A stretch of 64,000 nucleotides of DNA, from the NCBI RefSeq assembly GCF_014154935.1, contig NZ_JACEHH010000050.1, positions 1 through 64,000 on the forward strand, written 5' to 3'. The number at the start of each line of letters is the position of its first letter. Within the stretch, counting starts at the first letter, position 1. This DNA is from Stieleria mannarensis (GTDB lineage: Bacteria; Planctomycetota; Planctomycetia; Pirellulales; Pirellulaceae). The notes beneath the pieces are model-generated. The model searched no databases and was not told the DNA's origin. It worked only from the letters and a program-made list of their open reading frames with translations. The position numbers were made by a program, and so were the translations under genes. Below, piece after piece: positions 55,048 to 63,960 of the stretch.

Positions 55048-55914
55048 TTACAGTCTGCAGTTGGAGATGGTGGTTTGGAAAATTGCCGATGCGCCGAGAC
55101 GTTCCAGCTTTTCCATCACGTCGATCACTTCGCTGCTTCGCACCATCACTCGCACGCTGCGCCAGGCGTCGTCTTCGAGCGTGCCGATGGTCGGCGAATT
55201 GAATCCCGGCGTGATCTTTTCGGCTTCATCCAATTTGGCCGTCGGGATGTTGTATTCCAGCAACGAGTAATCCCGGGCGATCACCACGCCCTCAAGCCGC
55301 CGGACGACCCGGTCGGCCATCTCCACGTCGCGGCAGGCTTCGTTGTTCTGGATCAGAATCGTTTCATAGGATCCGATCTCTTCCAGGATTCGCAATCGGT
55401 TGGCCGCCAACGTGCTGCCGGTTTCGACCAGATCGACGATCGCATCGGCCACGCCCAGTTGGATCATCACTTCGACGCTGCCGGAGAGTGACACCATGTG
55501 AGCCAGGGCGTTGTGTTGGCCCAAGTAGGCTTTGGTGATGTGCGGAAAGCTGGTGGCGATGCGTTTTCCGTCCAACTCGTTTGCCGATCGGATCTCGCTG
55601 TCATCGGGAACACAGATCGCCAACCGGCAACGTCCGACGCCCAACCGCATCCGCGTGGTCACGTTGGCGTTGGCTTCTTCGACCAAATCGCTGCCGGTGA
55701 ACCCCATGTCGATGGCGCCCTCGGCGACCAAGGTCGGGATGTCATCGGTTCGCAAAAAGACCAGGTCGATCGGCAACCCCTTGACCTTGGCGAACAGGCC
55801 GCGGTTTTGACGGCGGAAATTCAGCCCCGCTTGCAGCAGCAGCTCGCCGGACAACTCACTCAGCCGCCCCTTGCTCGGAAGCCCGATTCTTAGATTCTTG
55901 TTCAGTTGTCCCAT
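55048..55914 (-). CDS. hisG: ATP phosphoribosyltransferase, long form
   Basis: A 288-residue HisG catalysing the first step of histidine synthesis (ATP plus PRPP). NLRIGLPSKGRLSELSGELL at the start, MGFTGSDLVEEANANV, VGRCRLAICVPDDSE, and the PRPP loop region ELGVADAIVDLVETGSTLAAN (as IQLGVADAIVDLVETG) are clear. The C-terminal ACT-like regulatory domain (GVVIARDYSLLEYNIPTAKLDEAEKI) is present, so it is the long, self-sufficient form. ATG 55914 is chosen; upstream codons to 56031 overlap hisE. It lies 16 bases downstream of hisE. Confidence 0.95.
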   Translation of the reverse strand: MGQLNKNLRIGLPSKGRLSELSGELLLQAGLNFRRQNRGLFAKVKGLPIDLVFLRTDDIPTLVAEGAIDMGFTGSDLVEEANANVTTRMRLGVGRCRLAICVPDDSEIRSANELDGKRIATSFPHITKAYLGQHNALAHMVSLSGSVEVMIQLGVADAIVDLVETGSTLAANRLRILEEIGSYETILIQNNEACRDVEMADRVVRRLEGVVIARDYSLLEYNIPTAKLDEAEKITPGFNSPTIGTLEDDAWRSVRVMVRSSEVIDVMEKLERLGASAIFQTTISNCRL

Positions 55915-55930
55915 CGTCGTTCGCTTGGGG

Positions 55931-56281
55931 CTATTGGTCCGTATTCGTTTGACTTCGGTTTGCTTTTTCGACCAAGCCGGACGTCCCCTCGCGCCGCGCC
56001 AGTTCGGCCGCGACCTCGTCCAGGTCGACACCGCGATAGGCCAACAGGACCAGGGTGTGGTAAATCAGATCCCCGGCTTCATAAATGAAGTGCTCCCGGC
56101 CGGCATCCCCCGGCTCGTCGGCCGCTTCGATCAACTCCCGGGCCTCTTCCAAAATCTTCTCGCCGATCTTGCCCGTCCCGGCGGCCATCAACTTGGTCGT
56201 GTACGATCCCTGCGGACGCGTCTGCGCTCGCTCGGCCAAGGTTTCCATCAGTCGCCGCAGCGGGAGGAGCGAATCAGACAT
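55931..56281 (-). CDS. hisE: Phosphoribosyl-ATP pyrophosphatase
   Basis: A 116-residue HisE that removes pyrophosphate from PR-ATP (second step of histidine synthesis). Visible features are the MazG-like helices with GSYTTKLMAAGTGKIGEKILEE, EARELIEAADEPG and HFIYEAGDLIYHTLVLLAYRG, which contain the metal-binding Glu/Asp residues. It is a stand-alone HisE without the HisI domain. It heads a minus-strand cluster hisE-hisG-rhodanese. Confidence 0.95.
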   Translation of the reverse strand: MSDSLLPLRRLMETLAERAQTRPQGSYTTKLMAAGTGKIGEKILEEARELIEAADEPGDAGREHFIYEAGDLIYHTLVLLAYRGVDLDEVAAELARREGTSGLVEKANRSQTNTDQ

Positions 56282-56545
56282 CGAATACTAAGGGCTGGTT
56301 GGGCCAAGGGCGTGTGACAAATTGCCGACGGAGCGGAGCGGGGATCGTAGATCAGACGTTTGCCGACGTCCACTCCGCCACCGATGGCTAGGCCGAATCG
56401 CCCCCTTGTGATGGGCCTGGGCGACGACCGGCGCCCCAAGTTTGCGGCGGCGAAACAGGGGGATTTGCCAGCGAACTCGTTTCCCAGTAGTGTGTCGATG
56501 AAACTGCTGTCCCACGCATTCCGCCCCACCCGCGAATCACACGCC

Positions 56546-57175
56546 ATGATCACGATCGTCGACTACCAGATGGGCAATTTGCGGAGCGTCCAAAAAGCCA
56601 TCGAGCGAATCGGTGGCCAAGCCCGGTTCTCGTCCGATCCGCACGAAATCGCAGCGGCCGAACAACTGGTCTTGCCAGGGGTCGGCGCGTTCGGGGACGC
56701 GATGGCCGAAATCAATCGCCGCGACCTGGCGCCGGCGATTCGCGATTTTGTCCAAACCGGACGCCCCTTCCTGGGGATCTGCCTGGGGTTGCAGCTGCTG
56801 TTCGAACAGAGCTACGAACACGGCACGCATCGCGGGCTGGGGATCCTGCCCGGTGACGTCGTCCGATTCGATTTGCCCGACACGTTCAAAGTCCCGCACA
56901 TGGGCTGGAACACCGTTCGGAAAACCGCCCCCTCGCCGCTGTTGGAGGATCTGGCCGACGAAACCCATTTCTATTTCGTCCACTCCTACTACGTCCGCCC
57001 CGCCGACCCCTCGGTGATGTCCCTGGCCTGTGATTACGGCCACGAATTTTGCGCGATGGTTTCCCGCGACAACCTGTTTGCGACCCAGTTTCACCCCGAA
57101 AAAAGCCAAGCCAACGGGCTCAACCTGCTCCGCGCCTTCAACACCCTGGACCTGCAAAACGCTCCCGGATCGTGA
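56546..57175 (+). CDS. hisH: Imidazole glycerol phosphate synthase, glutaminase subunit
   Basis: A 209-residue HisH, which supplies ammonia to HisF. ITIVDYQMGNLRSVQKAIERIG is a clear N-terminus. The class-I amidotransferase nucleophile Cys is in FLGICLGLQLLFEQ, and the His/Glu pair in TQFHPEKSQANG. ATG 56546 gives the right length; the open frame upstream to 56360 is not part of the family. Divergent from hisE; hisF is not encoded next to it, so the his genes are scattered. Confidence 0.95.
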   Translation: MITIVDYQMGNLRSVQKAIERIGGQARFSSDPHEIAAAEQLVLPGVGAFGDAMAEINRRDLAPAIRDFVQTGRPFLGICLGLQLLFEQSYEHGTHRGLGILPGDVVRFDLPDTFKVPHMGWNTVRKTAPSPLLEDLADETHFYFVHSYYVRPADPSVMSLACDYGHEFCAMVSRDNLFATQFHPEKSQANGLNLLRAFNTLDLQNAPGS

Positions 57176-57258
57176 GGGGCATCGGCATCAAATTAAGACG
57201 AAACCCTCCCTGGAAGGGTCGTGCGGCTTTAACCTCTGAAATATCGGGCGCGTAACCC

Positions 57259-57396
57259 CTTCACCCTCCCTCTGGGAGGGTCGCGGAGGAGTGAGCGCCC
57301 GGAGCGGGGAGGGTTCGCTGTGGCTCGGACACACTCAAACACCACCAATCGACCCTCCCCTCGCTTCGCTCGACCCTCCCTGCCAGGGAGGGTGAA
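57259..57396. repeat. TTCACCCTCCC... palindromic repeat, copy 4
   Basis: Complete, with left end CCTTCACCCTCCCTCTGGGA and right end CCTGCCAGGGAGGGTGAATT. A half-length CCTCCCTGGAAGGG unit and the GGTCGTGCGGCTTTAACCTC hairpin precede it (57205-57239), as does GGGCATCGGCATCAAATTAAG (57176-57195). It fills the 308-base gap 57176-57483; no gene is seen. Confidence 0.8.
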
Positions 57397-57483
57397 TTGC
57401 CAAAAACCGGACGACCTCTGGCATTGAGGGTGTTTTCATCGAATCGCTGAAACTACCGCTTCCTTACGTAAGCCCCGTTCCTA

Positions 57484-57969
57484 ATGCCAAACTTGTCGAC
57501 CTCTGCCTCGCCCTTGTCACTTCAGCACCCCGATCACCTCGGTCGCGTCCACTTTGAGTGGACCGCGGATCGATTTCAGCACGCCATCGAATTTGGGGCC
57601 GAGCGGATCGCGTGCCGAATCGGGGCCGATGGAGCTGCCTGGCCGGATTCGCCCCCGATCCAACAGCTGTCCATCGAATCGATCGAGGGCCGCGAGGTGG
57701 CGTTGGGCGTCGGATGCGCGGGAACGAGTCACTGGAGCCTGAGCGTGGAACCGACAGCGGACGGCTTTCGCTTTGATTGGGCCTGCCGCGTCAAGGAAAC
57801 GCCCCAGCAACTGGGCACCCGCTACGACGGGGCCGCGGCGATCGAGATCGTGCCGGACGACCAATCCACCGTTGTCGTGGATGACGGATCCAAGCGGATC
57901 CAGCCGAGCGGTCCGATCGCCTCGGTCGGGACGTTTCGCTGGTGCTACACCGTTCGCGCGGCGTCGTGA
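57484..57969 (+). CDS. Hypothetical protein
   Basis: A 161-residue soluble protein without signal peptide. It is beta-rich (HFEWTADRFQHAIEFGAERI, SIEGREVALGVGCAGTSHWS, GFRFDWACRVKE, IEIVPDDQSTVVVDDG) and resembles carbohydrate-binding or jelly-roll proteins only in general character. I recognise no family. It stands alone between hisH and the CAP-domain protein, behind a long repeat. Confidence 0.65.
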   Translation: MPNLSTSASPLSLQHPDHLGRVHFEWTADRFQHAIEFGAERIACRIGADGAAWPDSPPIQQLSIESIEGREVALGVGCAGTSHWSLSVEPTADGFRFDWACRVKETPQQLGTRYDGAAAIEIVPDDQSTVVVDDGSKRIQPSGPIASVGTFRWCYTVRAAS

Positions 57970-58298
57970 TCTCCGCCAAACGAACCTTGCCTGCTCGGCG
58001 CATTTAGCCCAGGTTTCCACTCGTGCAAATTTTTTTGCCAGAACGCCCCGTCGCCGCAAGCCGTTGATGTGTTTTGATTAGGGGCGTGCCAATGCGATCG
58101 AAGCCTTAAAACTTTCGCAATCGTCCCACTCTGCCCCTTCCGCAAACTTGACCGATCGAGATGCTTTGCGGCCAATTGACCCGCGACGGCCACAAGTCGG
58201 TCGCCGCGACTGGCAGAGACCGCCCCTCGGCGACGCGAGCGTCGTTGATCGACACGGATGGGCTGCCAGCAAAGTACCTCCAGTGGGAGAAAACGAAC
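57970..58298. other. Gene-free spacer
   Basis: These 329 bases show no gene or strong hairpin. A CAAATTTTTTTGCC patch at 58025-58038 is the only AT-rich part and could belong to a promoter for the CAP-domain gene. Confidence 0.4.
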
Positions 58299-58895
58299 GT
58301 GCGTTTGACCGCAATTTCGCAATTCAGCCTTCATGCCGTCCTGTCGTTGCTATGCCCGGCCCTGCTGATGATTGTGTCTGGAGACCAGGCGGCGGCCCAA
58401 TCGACCGTGGTTCAATCAACGGCCCCCATAGCGACCGCTCCGGTGGCGACGGTTTCGGGGCAAGTTTGCCCGAAATGCGGCCGAGTCCATGGCGCGGCAC
58501 GACCGGTGGCGACGGCAAGCCCGGCCCAATCGGTCGCCGCGGCCCCGGTTCGAACCGTGGCGCAAGTCGCGTACCAGAAAGCCAGCAATGGGGTTCAAAA
58601 CGTTTTGGGCATGTTGAACAACCAGCGCTCTCGACAAGGACTGCGAACCCTGCGATATGACCCTGCATTGCAATCGGTTGCCGAGCGACGTGCGCGTCAG
58701 ATGGCCAGCATGGGCTTGAAGTCGCATCCACCGGGATCGTTTGCCCCCGGCCGCTATGAGGGTGTCGGCTGGTCCAGCTCCTATTCGCCCAGCGGAGTCT
58801 CGGCGTGTTACACCAGCGATCCACGAATGACCGCCGCCGGCGCCGCGATGGTGGCCGGCCGCGACGGCGTCTACTTTGCGGTGGTCTACCGATAA
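58299..58895 (+). CDS. Secreted CAP/SCP-domain protein
   Basis: About 198 residues with signal peptide (FSLHAVLSLLCPALLMIVSG, cut near AAAQ). A Thr/Ala/Val/Pro linker contains a CPKCGRVHGA zinc-ribbon-like pair. The CAP (SCP/PR1) domain has LNNQRSRQGLRTLRYDPALQ and SVAERRARQMASMG, and ends VYFAVVYR. It is shorter than usual CAP domains. GTG 58299 is chosen (GGGAGA nearby); the open frame from 58161 is less likely. Exported function unknown. The next gene overlaps its 3' end. Confidence 0.75.
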   Translation: MRLTAISQFSLHAVLSLLCPALLMIVSGDQAAAQSTVVQSTAPIATAPVATVSGQVCPKCGRVHGAARPVATASPAQSVAAAPVRTVAQVAYQKASNGVQNVLGMLNNQRSRQGLRTLRYDPALQSVAERRARQMASMGLKSHPPGSFAPGRYEGVGWSSSYSPSGVSACYTSDPRMTAAGAAMVAGRDGVYFAVVYR

Positions 58896-59779
58896 ACGCG
58901 TCAGGCCGACACCGGCTGGGCGGTGCAACGCTGTTTCTGGCCGCGGCAACCTTCGTGTTGGCCGCGGCGCCCGTTGGGCTGGCGGACCCCGCGGCAACGT
59001 CGACGATTGCGCGCGATCTCCCCGGCAATGAATCCGGCCAGCTCGGTTCGGTGATGAGTTCCGATCAAGCCCGGGCGACGGTTCAGTCGCTCGTGGACTT
59101 GGCGGTCGCTCAACTGCCGCACGCCTACGATGGCGAAAAGAACTGGAAGCGGACCAAGAAGATCTGGGCCGGCGTGCGGATCCGCCGCGACGGGGTGCAG
59201 CTCAAAACCCATCGTCGCTGGCGAGACGTGCGTCAGGGACTGCAGACGCGCTACCACATCCAGTTTCCCGGCGAGCGGTCGGCGCCACGGCCGGTCAACG
59301 CGACCGTCCGCAGCGTGACTCCGACCGAGGGCGGCCCCGAGCAGCACGCCGGCTGGATGATCGAGTGCGATCTGGCGACCCCGCTGGATTTTTCGGCCCG
59401 CATCGAGCGCTGGAACCTGGGCGTCCAGTGGTACAGTGTCGAAGTCCGTGGGCACGCCAAGATTCGGCTGACCCTCAGCGGCCGGCTGAGCAGTTACCCC
59501 GATTACTCGGTGCTCCCCCCGGCGATCGTGATCGACCCCAACGTGACTTCGGCGTCGCTGCACCTGGATGAATTGCACGTCGACCGGATCAGCAAGGTCG
59601 GTGGCGAGGTGGCAGAGAAGTGGGGCGAGATGGCCGAAAAGATCGTCAACGAGGTGTTGATCGACGACATCAACGAAAAACTGCACGCCAAGCTGAACAA
59701 GGCGATCGACAAGAAACGCGACGACCTGCGGTTCTCCGCCAGCGATTGGATGTCCGCATTGACGGCGATGGACCAATAG
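58805..59779 (+). CDS. Secreted hypothetical protein
   Basis: Up to 324 residues. The sequence GATLFLAAATFVLAAAPVGLAD is a signal peptide, so the mature protein begins around ADPAATS. The body is mixed alpha/beta (YDGEKNWKRTKKIWAGVRIR, IECDLATPLDFSARIERWNL, GVQWYSVEVRGHAKIRLTL) and the C-terminus is helical and charged (EKLHAKLNKAIDKKRDDL). The start is doubtful: an ATG at 58805 lies inside the CAP gene and adds an Arg-rich lead; a later GTG/TTG is possible. No family recognised. Confidence 0.65.
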   Translation: MLHQRSTNDRRRRRDGGRPRRRLLCGGLPINASGRHRLGGATLFLAAATFVLAAAPVGLADPAATSTIARDLPGNESGQLGSVMSSDQARATVQSLVDLAVAQLPHAYDGEKNWKRTKKIWAGVRIRRDGVQLKTHRRWRDVRQGLQTRYHIQFPGERSAPRPVNATVRSVTPTEGGPEQHAGWMIECDLATPLDFSARIERWNLGVQWYSVEVRGHAKIRLTLSGRLSSYPDYSVLPPAIVIDPNVTSASLHLDELHVDRISKVGGEVAEKWGEMAEKIVNEVLIDDINEKLHAKLNKAIDKKRDDLRFSASDWMSALTAMDQ

Positions 59780-59790
59780 CCGGCCCGATC

Positions 59791-60603
59791 TCAGCACAAC
59801 TGCCCAAGCGTGTGGTCGAGGTAGCGTTTGGTGTGGTCGAGCAAATGATCGTAGCTGATCGATTCGACGTCTTCACCAATCACTTCCACTTCCCACGAGC
59901 CGCAGTAACCGTTCTCGTGCAACAGCTCGATCAGTTCGGGCAGCGGAACACATCCGTCACCGAGCAGACATCGATTCATTTCGCCGTGCGGGCAATGCCG
60001 TCCGTCACCGAGTTGGACCAGATGGATGTGCCGGGCGACGTCGGGCAACCAACGCAGGGCATCGCGGTCCATGCCGACGTGGTACGTGTCCAGGGCCAAA
60101 CCCAACGATGGATTGTCGACACGTTCGATGATGTCCAGCGTCGATTGCAGGTCATGCACGAACGACCATTCATCACCACAACCGGGGTGAAACGGTTCGA
60201 GCGCGAGTTTGATTCCGTGTTCCGAGGCGACGGCGGCAACCCGAACGAGCGCTTGGCAAAGTGTTCGACGAAGGTGGGTTTTAATGTGATTGTTTTTTCC
60301 ACCGGCCAACACGATCAATGTGCCGGCACGCAGCCGCGCGGCTTGGATCACCGCGTTGACGGCATCGGAAACCGCATCCTCGAATGGACGCCCGTCGCTG
60401 CCGGTGAACCCTCCGCCCCAGGACAACGATGTCGCCACCATCGAATGCTCGCTCAACAACTCGATCGTTCGTTCCACCCCATAATCGTCCAGCTTGGGGC
60501 GGTAAAGCCCGATGCCTCCAAACCCACGTTGCGAGTAAGCGTGAATGTCCGACTCCAGATCCCAACGAAGTGTTGATAGCTGGCTAACAGAAAGCGTGTT
60601 CAT
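59791..60603 (-). CDS. TIM-barrel sugar-phosphate isomerase/epimerase family protein
   Basis: About 270 residues of the xylose-isomerase-like TIM-barrel (AP endonuclease 2) superfamily. GFGGIGLYRPKLDDYGVERT, GTLIVLAGGKNNH, GIKLALEPFHPG (metal-binding Glu), SLGLALDTYHVGMD and the later VGSWEVEVIGED-like strand (as CGSWEVEVIGED) are clear. ATG 60603 is chosen; ATG 60618 also fits. Members isomerise or epimerise keto sugars or cyclitols; the substrate is unknown. Convergent with the plus-strand gene at 58805. Confidence 0.87.
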   Translation of the reverse strand: MNTLSVSQLSTLRWDLESDIHAYSQRGFGGIGLYRPKLDDYGVERTIELLSEHSMVATSLSWGGGFTGSDGRPFEDAVSDAVNAVIQAARLRAGTLIVLAGGKNNHIKTHLRRTLCQALVRVAAVASEHGIKLALEPFHPGCGDEWSFVHDLQSTLDIIERVDNPSLGLALDTYHVGMDRDALRWLPDVARHIHLVQLGDGRHCPHGEMNRCLLGDGCVPLPELIELLHENGYCGSWEVEVIGEDVESISYDHLLDHTKRYLDHTLGQLC

Positions 60604-60755
60604 CCGTGCTTCGGCCATGAAGAGAAGTCCAATCGGGTTGCCCCAAGCGTCACCGTGGCGCCGCGGTGATTGTAACCCATCGCGTGAATCAACGATGCGC
60701 GAACTGTTTGATGGCAAAACGTTTTTGGGTAAAAGGTTTTGCAGGATCGTCAGTC

Positions 60756-61096
60756 GCGCTGGTGTCCAGGCTTTAGCCGCACACGGTCGCTGCTCGGGAC
60801 GTCGATTGTGTTACTGAAGGATTTGGTAGTTGTCGTTCCGTGCATGATCAAAGTTACGTGCGTGATCAAAGACCACTCCGCTCGGTTCGCCAACGGCGAT
60901 GGACAACTTAGCCTGGGGTGAGACCGGATGAGCCCCAGCGAATCCGGGCGTAACCCCAGGTCCACTGACCCCAGGCTAAGGATGTGCATGCCCTTTGGGC
61001 AAGCGCTGCGGAATGAATTCCGCAGCATAGTGAAACAGCCTTCTGCGCTAACAAAGTCGCTCAGCAAGACAACCGACGTCCCACGCAGCGACCTGT
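60756..61096. repeat. CGCTGGTGTCCAGGC-family element, copy 4
   Basis: CGCTGGTGTCCAGGCTTTAG, CGGTCGCTGCTCGGGACGTC at the left; inverted ACCGACGTCCCACGCAGCG at the right (61071-61089). The middle has an inner inverted pair TTAGCCTGGGGT (60909-60920) / ACCCCAGGCTAA (60968-60979), and a TGCGGAATGAATTCCGCA palindrome (61008-61025). It fills much of the 60604-61119 gap. No gene is seen there. Confidence 0.7.
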
Positions 61097-61119
61097 CAAA
61101 ACACTCCAAGCAAGTCGGC

Positions 61120-63960
61120 TTACAGCCCGGCGAAGGCGGCTTCGATCAGTTCCTTTTGCTCCAACAGGTGCGCCGCCATGCTTCCCGTGCTGGGGCTGGC
61201 AGACTCGGCGCGCGTGATCGGGGTCAGCGTCCAACCGGCGGCTTGGAAATCGTCGCCGAAGTTCAACTTCAGATAAGGCCACGTGCCCATGTTGCGCGGT
61301 TCGTCTTGAACAAAGAAGATCTCCGCGTCGCGGGGAACGCCATCCAGGGCGGCGATCAGTTCGTCGCTTTCGAGCGGATAGAGTTGCTCCACACGGATCA
61401 ATGCGACGTCATCGCGTTCGAGTTCCTGCCGACGCTTTTTCAGATCGTAATAGATCTTGCCCGTGCACATCATCACGCGGCGAACCTTTGACAGATCGAC
61501 GTCTTTATCGCGCAGGATTCGCTCGAACGATCCTTCGGCCAGCTCCTTGCGATCGCTGACCACTTCGGGGTGTCGCAGCAAGCTCTTGGGCGTCAACACG
61601 ATCAAGGGTTTTCGCCACTTGCGAATCACTTGTCGGCGCAACAGGTGAAAGTATTGCGCCGGCGTGGTCGGCTGGCAGACCTGGATGTTGTGTTCGGCGG
61701 TCATCGCCAAGAACCGTTCGACGCGGGCGCTGCAGTGCTCGGGGCCTTGGCCTTCGAAACCATGCGGCAGCAACATCACCAATCCGCTCAAGCGATTCCA
61801 CTTGTCTTCGGCACTGGCGATGAACTGGTCGACGATGACCTGGGCACAGTTCCAGAAATCACCGAACTGAGCTTCCCACAGCACCAGGCTGTCGGGGGCG
61901 TCGAGCGAATACCCCCATTCGAAGCCCAACACGCCGGCTTCGCTGAGCGGGCTGTTGTGCAATTCGACGCGGGCTTGGTTGGACTCCAGGTGCTCCAGCG
62001 GCATGTAGGTTTCGCCCGTCTTGACGTCGTGCTGGACGGCGTGACGTTGGCTGAACGTTCCACGCTGGCAATCTTGGCCGGTCAGCCGGACCGAATGGCC
62101 GTCGGACAACAGCGTTGCAAATGCGGCCAGTTCGGCGGTGGCCCAGTCGAACGGTTTTTCGCCGGCGGCCATACCGCGACGATTGGCGATCAACCGTTTC
62201 AGTTTTTTGTGCTGGGAAAAGCCTTCCGGCAATCGCGTCGCCGCATCGACCAGTTCGCCCAGGCGGGTTTCGTCAAACGTCGTGTCGGTCGGCTCGATCG
62301 GTTCGACCCCGCCGAAGTAGTCGCTCCAGTTGGCGGCCAGGGTTTGCGTGTCGGGAACGAACTGGTGGTTCTTGCTGGCGTCGAATTCCGATTCCAGTTT
62401 TTCGGTGCGTTCCTTTTGGATCTCCTCGGCTTCCTCCTCGGTAATTTTCCCGAGAGCTTTGAGCCGATTGAGATACTGCTCGCGGACACCGGCTCGTCGA
62501 TCGATTTCGGAGTACATCCGTGGCTGGGTGAACCGGGGCTCGTCGCCTTCGTTGTGTCCCCAGCGACGAAACGCATACAAATCGATCACGACGTCGCGTT
62601 GGAATTCGTTGCGGAAATCCATCGCCAGCGAGACGACCTGGGCGACCGCTTCGGGGTCTTCACCGTTGACGTGAAAGATCGGGATCTGCAGCATCTTGGC
62701 GACGTCGGTCGCGTAGGTCGTGCTGCGTCCCTGAGCCGGCAGGGTGGTGAACCCGACCTGGTTGTTGATGATGATGTGCAGCGTCCCGCCGACGCGGTAA
62801 CCGTTCAATTCGCTCAGGTTCAACGTCTCTTGGACCACGCCTTCCCCGGCGAACGCGGCGTCACCGTGAATCAACACGTTCATCACCTGGCGCCGCTCGG
62901 TATCGCCGCGGTGATCCTGTTTGCAACGGGTGCGCCCCATCGCGACGGTGTTGACGTATTCCAAGTGGCTGGGGTTAAAGCACAACGAGATGTGCAGGTG
63001 GTCCCCGCGTGCGGTTTTCCAGTCGCTGCTGTATCCCAAGTGATAGCGGACATCACCGCCGCCGCGACTCATCTCCGGGTTCGGGTCGTCGAAGGACCAG
63101 AAGATGTTCATCGCGCGTTTTTTCAGGATGTTCGCCATCACGTTCAGGCGACCGCGGTGGGCCATCCCCATGACGACTTCCTGGACCCCGTGCTCGCCGG
63201 CCTTTTCCAGCGCCAGGTCGATCATCGGGATCAGCGTCTCGGCACCTTCCAGCGAGAACGTTTTGGCGCCGACGAACTTGCGGCGGACGAATTCTTCAAA
63301 GATCGATGCGTCGGCCAACCGCGCATAAATCCGTCGCTGGGTTTCGTGGGGCAGGTCCAGCCGATTCTCGGTGCTCTCCATCCGCTGCTGCAACCAATCG
63401 CGAATGTTGCGATTGTCGATGTGCATGAACTGCGCGCCGATGGAACGGCAGTAGGTATTGCGGAGCTTGGTCAAAATGACGTCCAGCGTGTCACCTTTGA
63501 CGTGTTCGACGGCCGACGAATCCAGCCGCCGCTGCATGTCGGTTTCGCTCAGCCCGTAGCGTTGGGGGCTCAGTTCCGGCCGATCGCCGCGATCGATGCC
63601 CAGCGGGTCGAGCTGTGCTTTGAGGTGTCCGCGGACGCGATACTCGCGGACCAGTTGGTTGACACGATCCTGCATCCGCGACATCCACAACGCCTGATCG
63701 GTCGCTTCGTCGCCGGTGGATCCCCTGCGCTCGGCCAGGGCCACGGCGGCGCCGTTCCCGCCGGGTTTGGATGCCCCGGCCGATTGTGCGACCGACGCGC
63801 GGGGGCTTTGCGAAACGCTCGCGCCGCGTTTCTTGGCCGTCGCGGGAGAGCTCACCAAGAACTGCTCAAAATACTGTCGCCAGGTCTCCGAGACGCTCTC
63901 GGGATCCTGGACATATTGGACGTACAAATCGTCGATGTAGTCCAAGCTAAAGCTATTCAT
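61120..63960 (-). CDS. sucA: 2-oxoglutarate dehydrogenase E1 component
   Basis: A 946-residue thiamine-diphosphate enzyme that decarboxylates 2-oxoglutarate in the TCA cycle. It works with E2 (SucB) and E3, which are not in the window. The N-terminus FSLDYIDDLYVQYVQDPESV is the usual SucA assembly region. Then come GMAHRGRLNVMANIL, HLGYSSDW, the ThDP/metal motif HGDAAFAGEGVVQE with NNQVGFTT, RWGHNEGDEPRFTQP, and LPHGFEGQGPEHCSARVERF. Length and motif order are standard. It starts at ATG 63960; only 40 bases upstream are available. Confidence 0.95.
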   Translation of the reverse strand: MNSFSLDYIDDLYVQYVQDPESVSETWRQYFEQFLVSSPATAKKRGASVSQSPRASVAQSAGASKPGGNGAAVALAERRGSTGDEATDQALWMSRMQDRVNQLVREYRVRGHLKAQLDPLGIDRGDRPELSPQRYGLSETDMQRRLDSSAVEHVKGDTLDVILTKLRNTYCRSIGAQFMHIDNRNIRDWLQQRMESTENRLDLPHETQRRIYARLADASIFEEFVRRKFVGAKTFSLEGAETLIPMIDLALEKAGEHGVQEVVMGMAHRGRLNVMANILKKRAMNIFWSFDDPNPEMSRGGGDVRYHLGYSSDWKTARGDHLHISLCFNPSHLEYVNTVAMGRTRCKQDHRGDTERRQVMNVLIHGDAAFAGEGVVQETLNLSELNGYRVGGTLHIIINNQVGFTTLPAQGRSTTYATDVAKMLQIPIFHVNGEDPEAVAQVVSLAMDFRNEFQRDVVIDLYAFRRWGHNEGDEPRFTQPRMYSEIDRRAGVREQYLNRLKALGKITEEEAEEIQKERTEKLESEFDASKNHQFVPDTQTLAANWSDYFGGVEPIEPTDTTFDETRLGELVDAATRLPEGFSQHKKLKRLIANRRGMAAGEKPFDWATAELAAFATLLSDGHSVRLTGQDCQRGTFSQRHAVQHDVKTGETYMPLEHLESNQARVELHNSPLSEAGVLGFEWGYSLDAPDSLVLWEAQFGDFWNCAQVIVDQFIASAEDKWNRLSGLVMLLPHGFEGQGPEHCSARVERFLAMTAEHNIQVCQPTTPAQYFHLLRRQVIRKWRKPLIVLTPKSLLRHPEVVSDRKELAEGSFERILRDKDVDLSKVRRVMMCTGKIYYDLKKRRQELERDDVALIRVEQLYPLESDELIAALDGVPRDAEIFFVQDEPRNMGTWPYLKLNFGDDFQAAGWTLTPITRAESASPSTGSMAAHLLEQKELIEAAFAGL

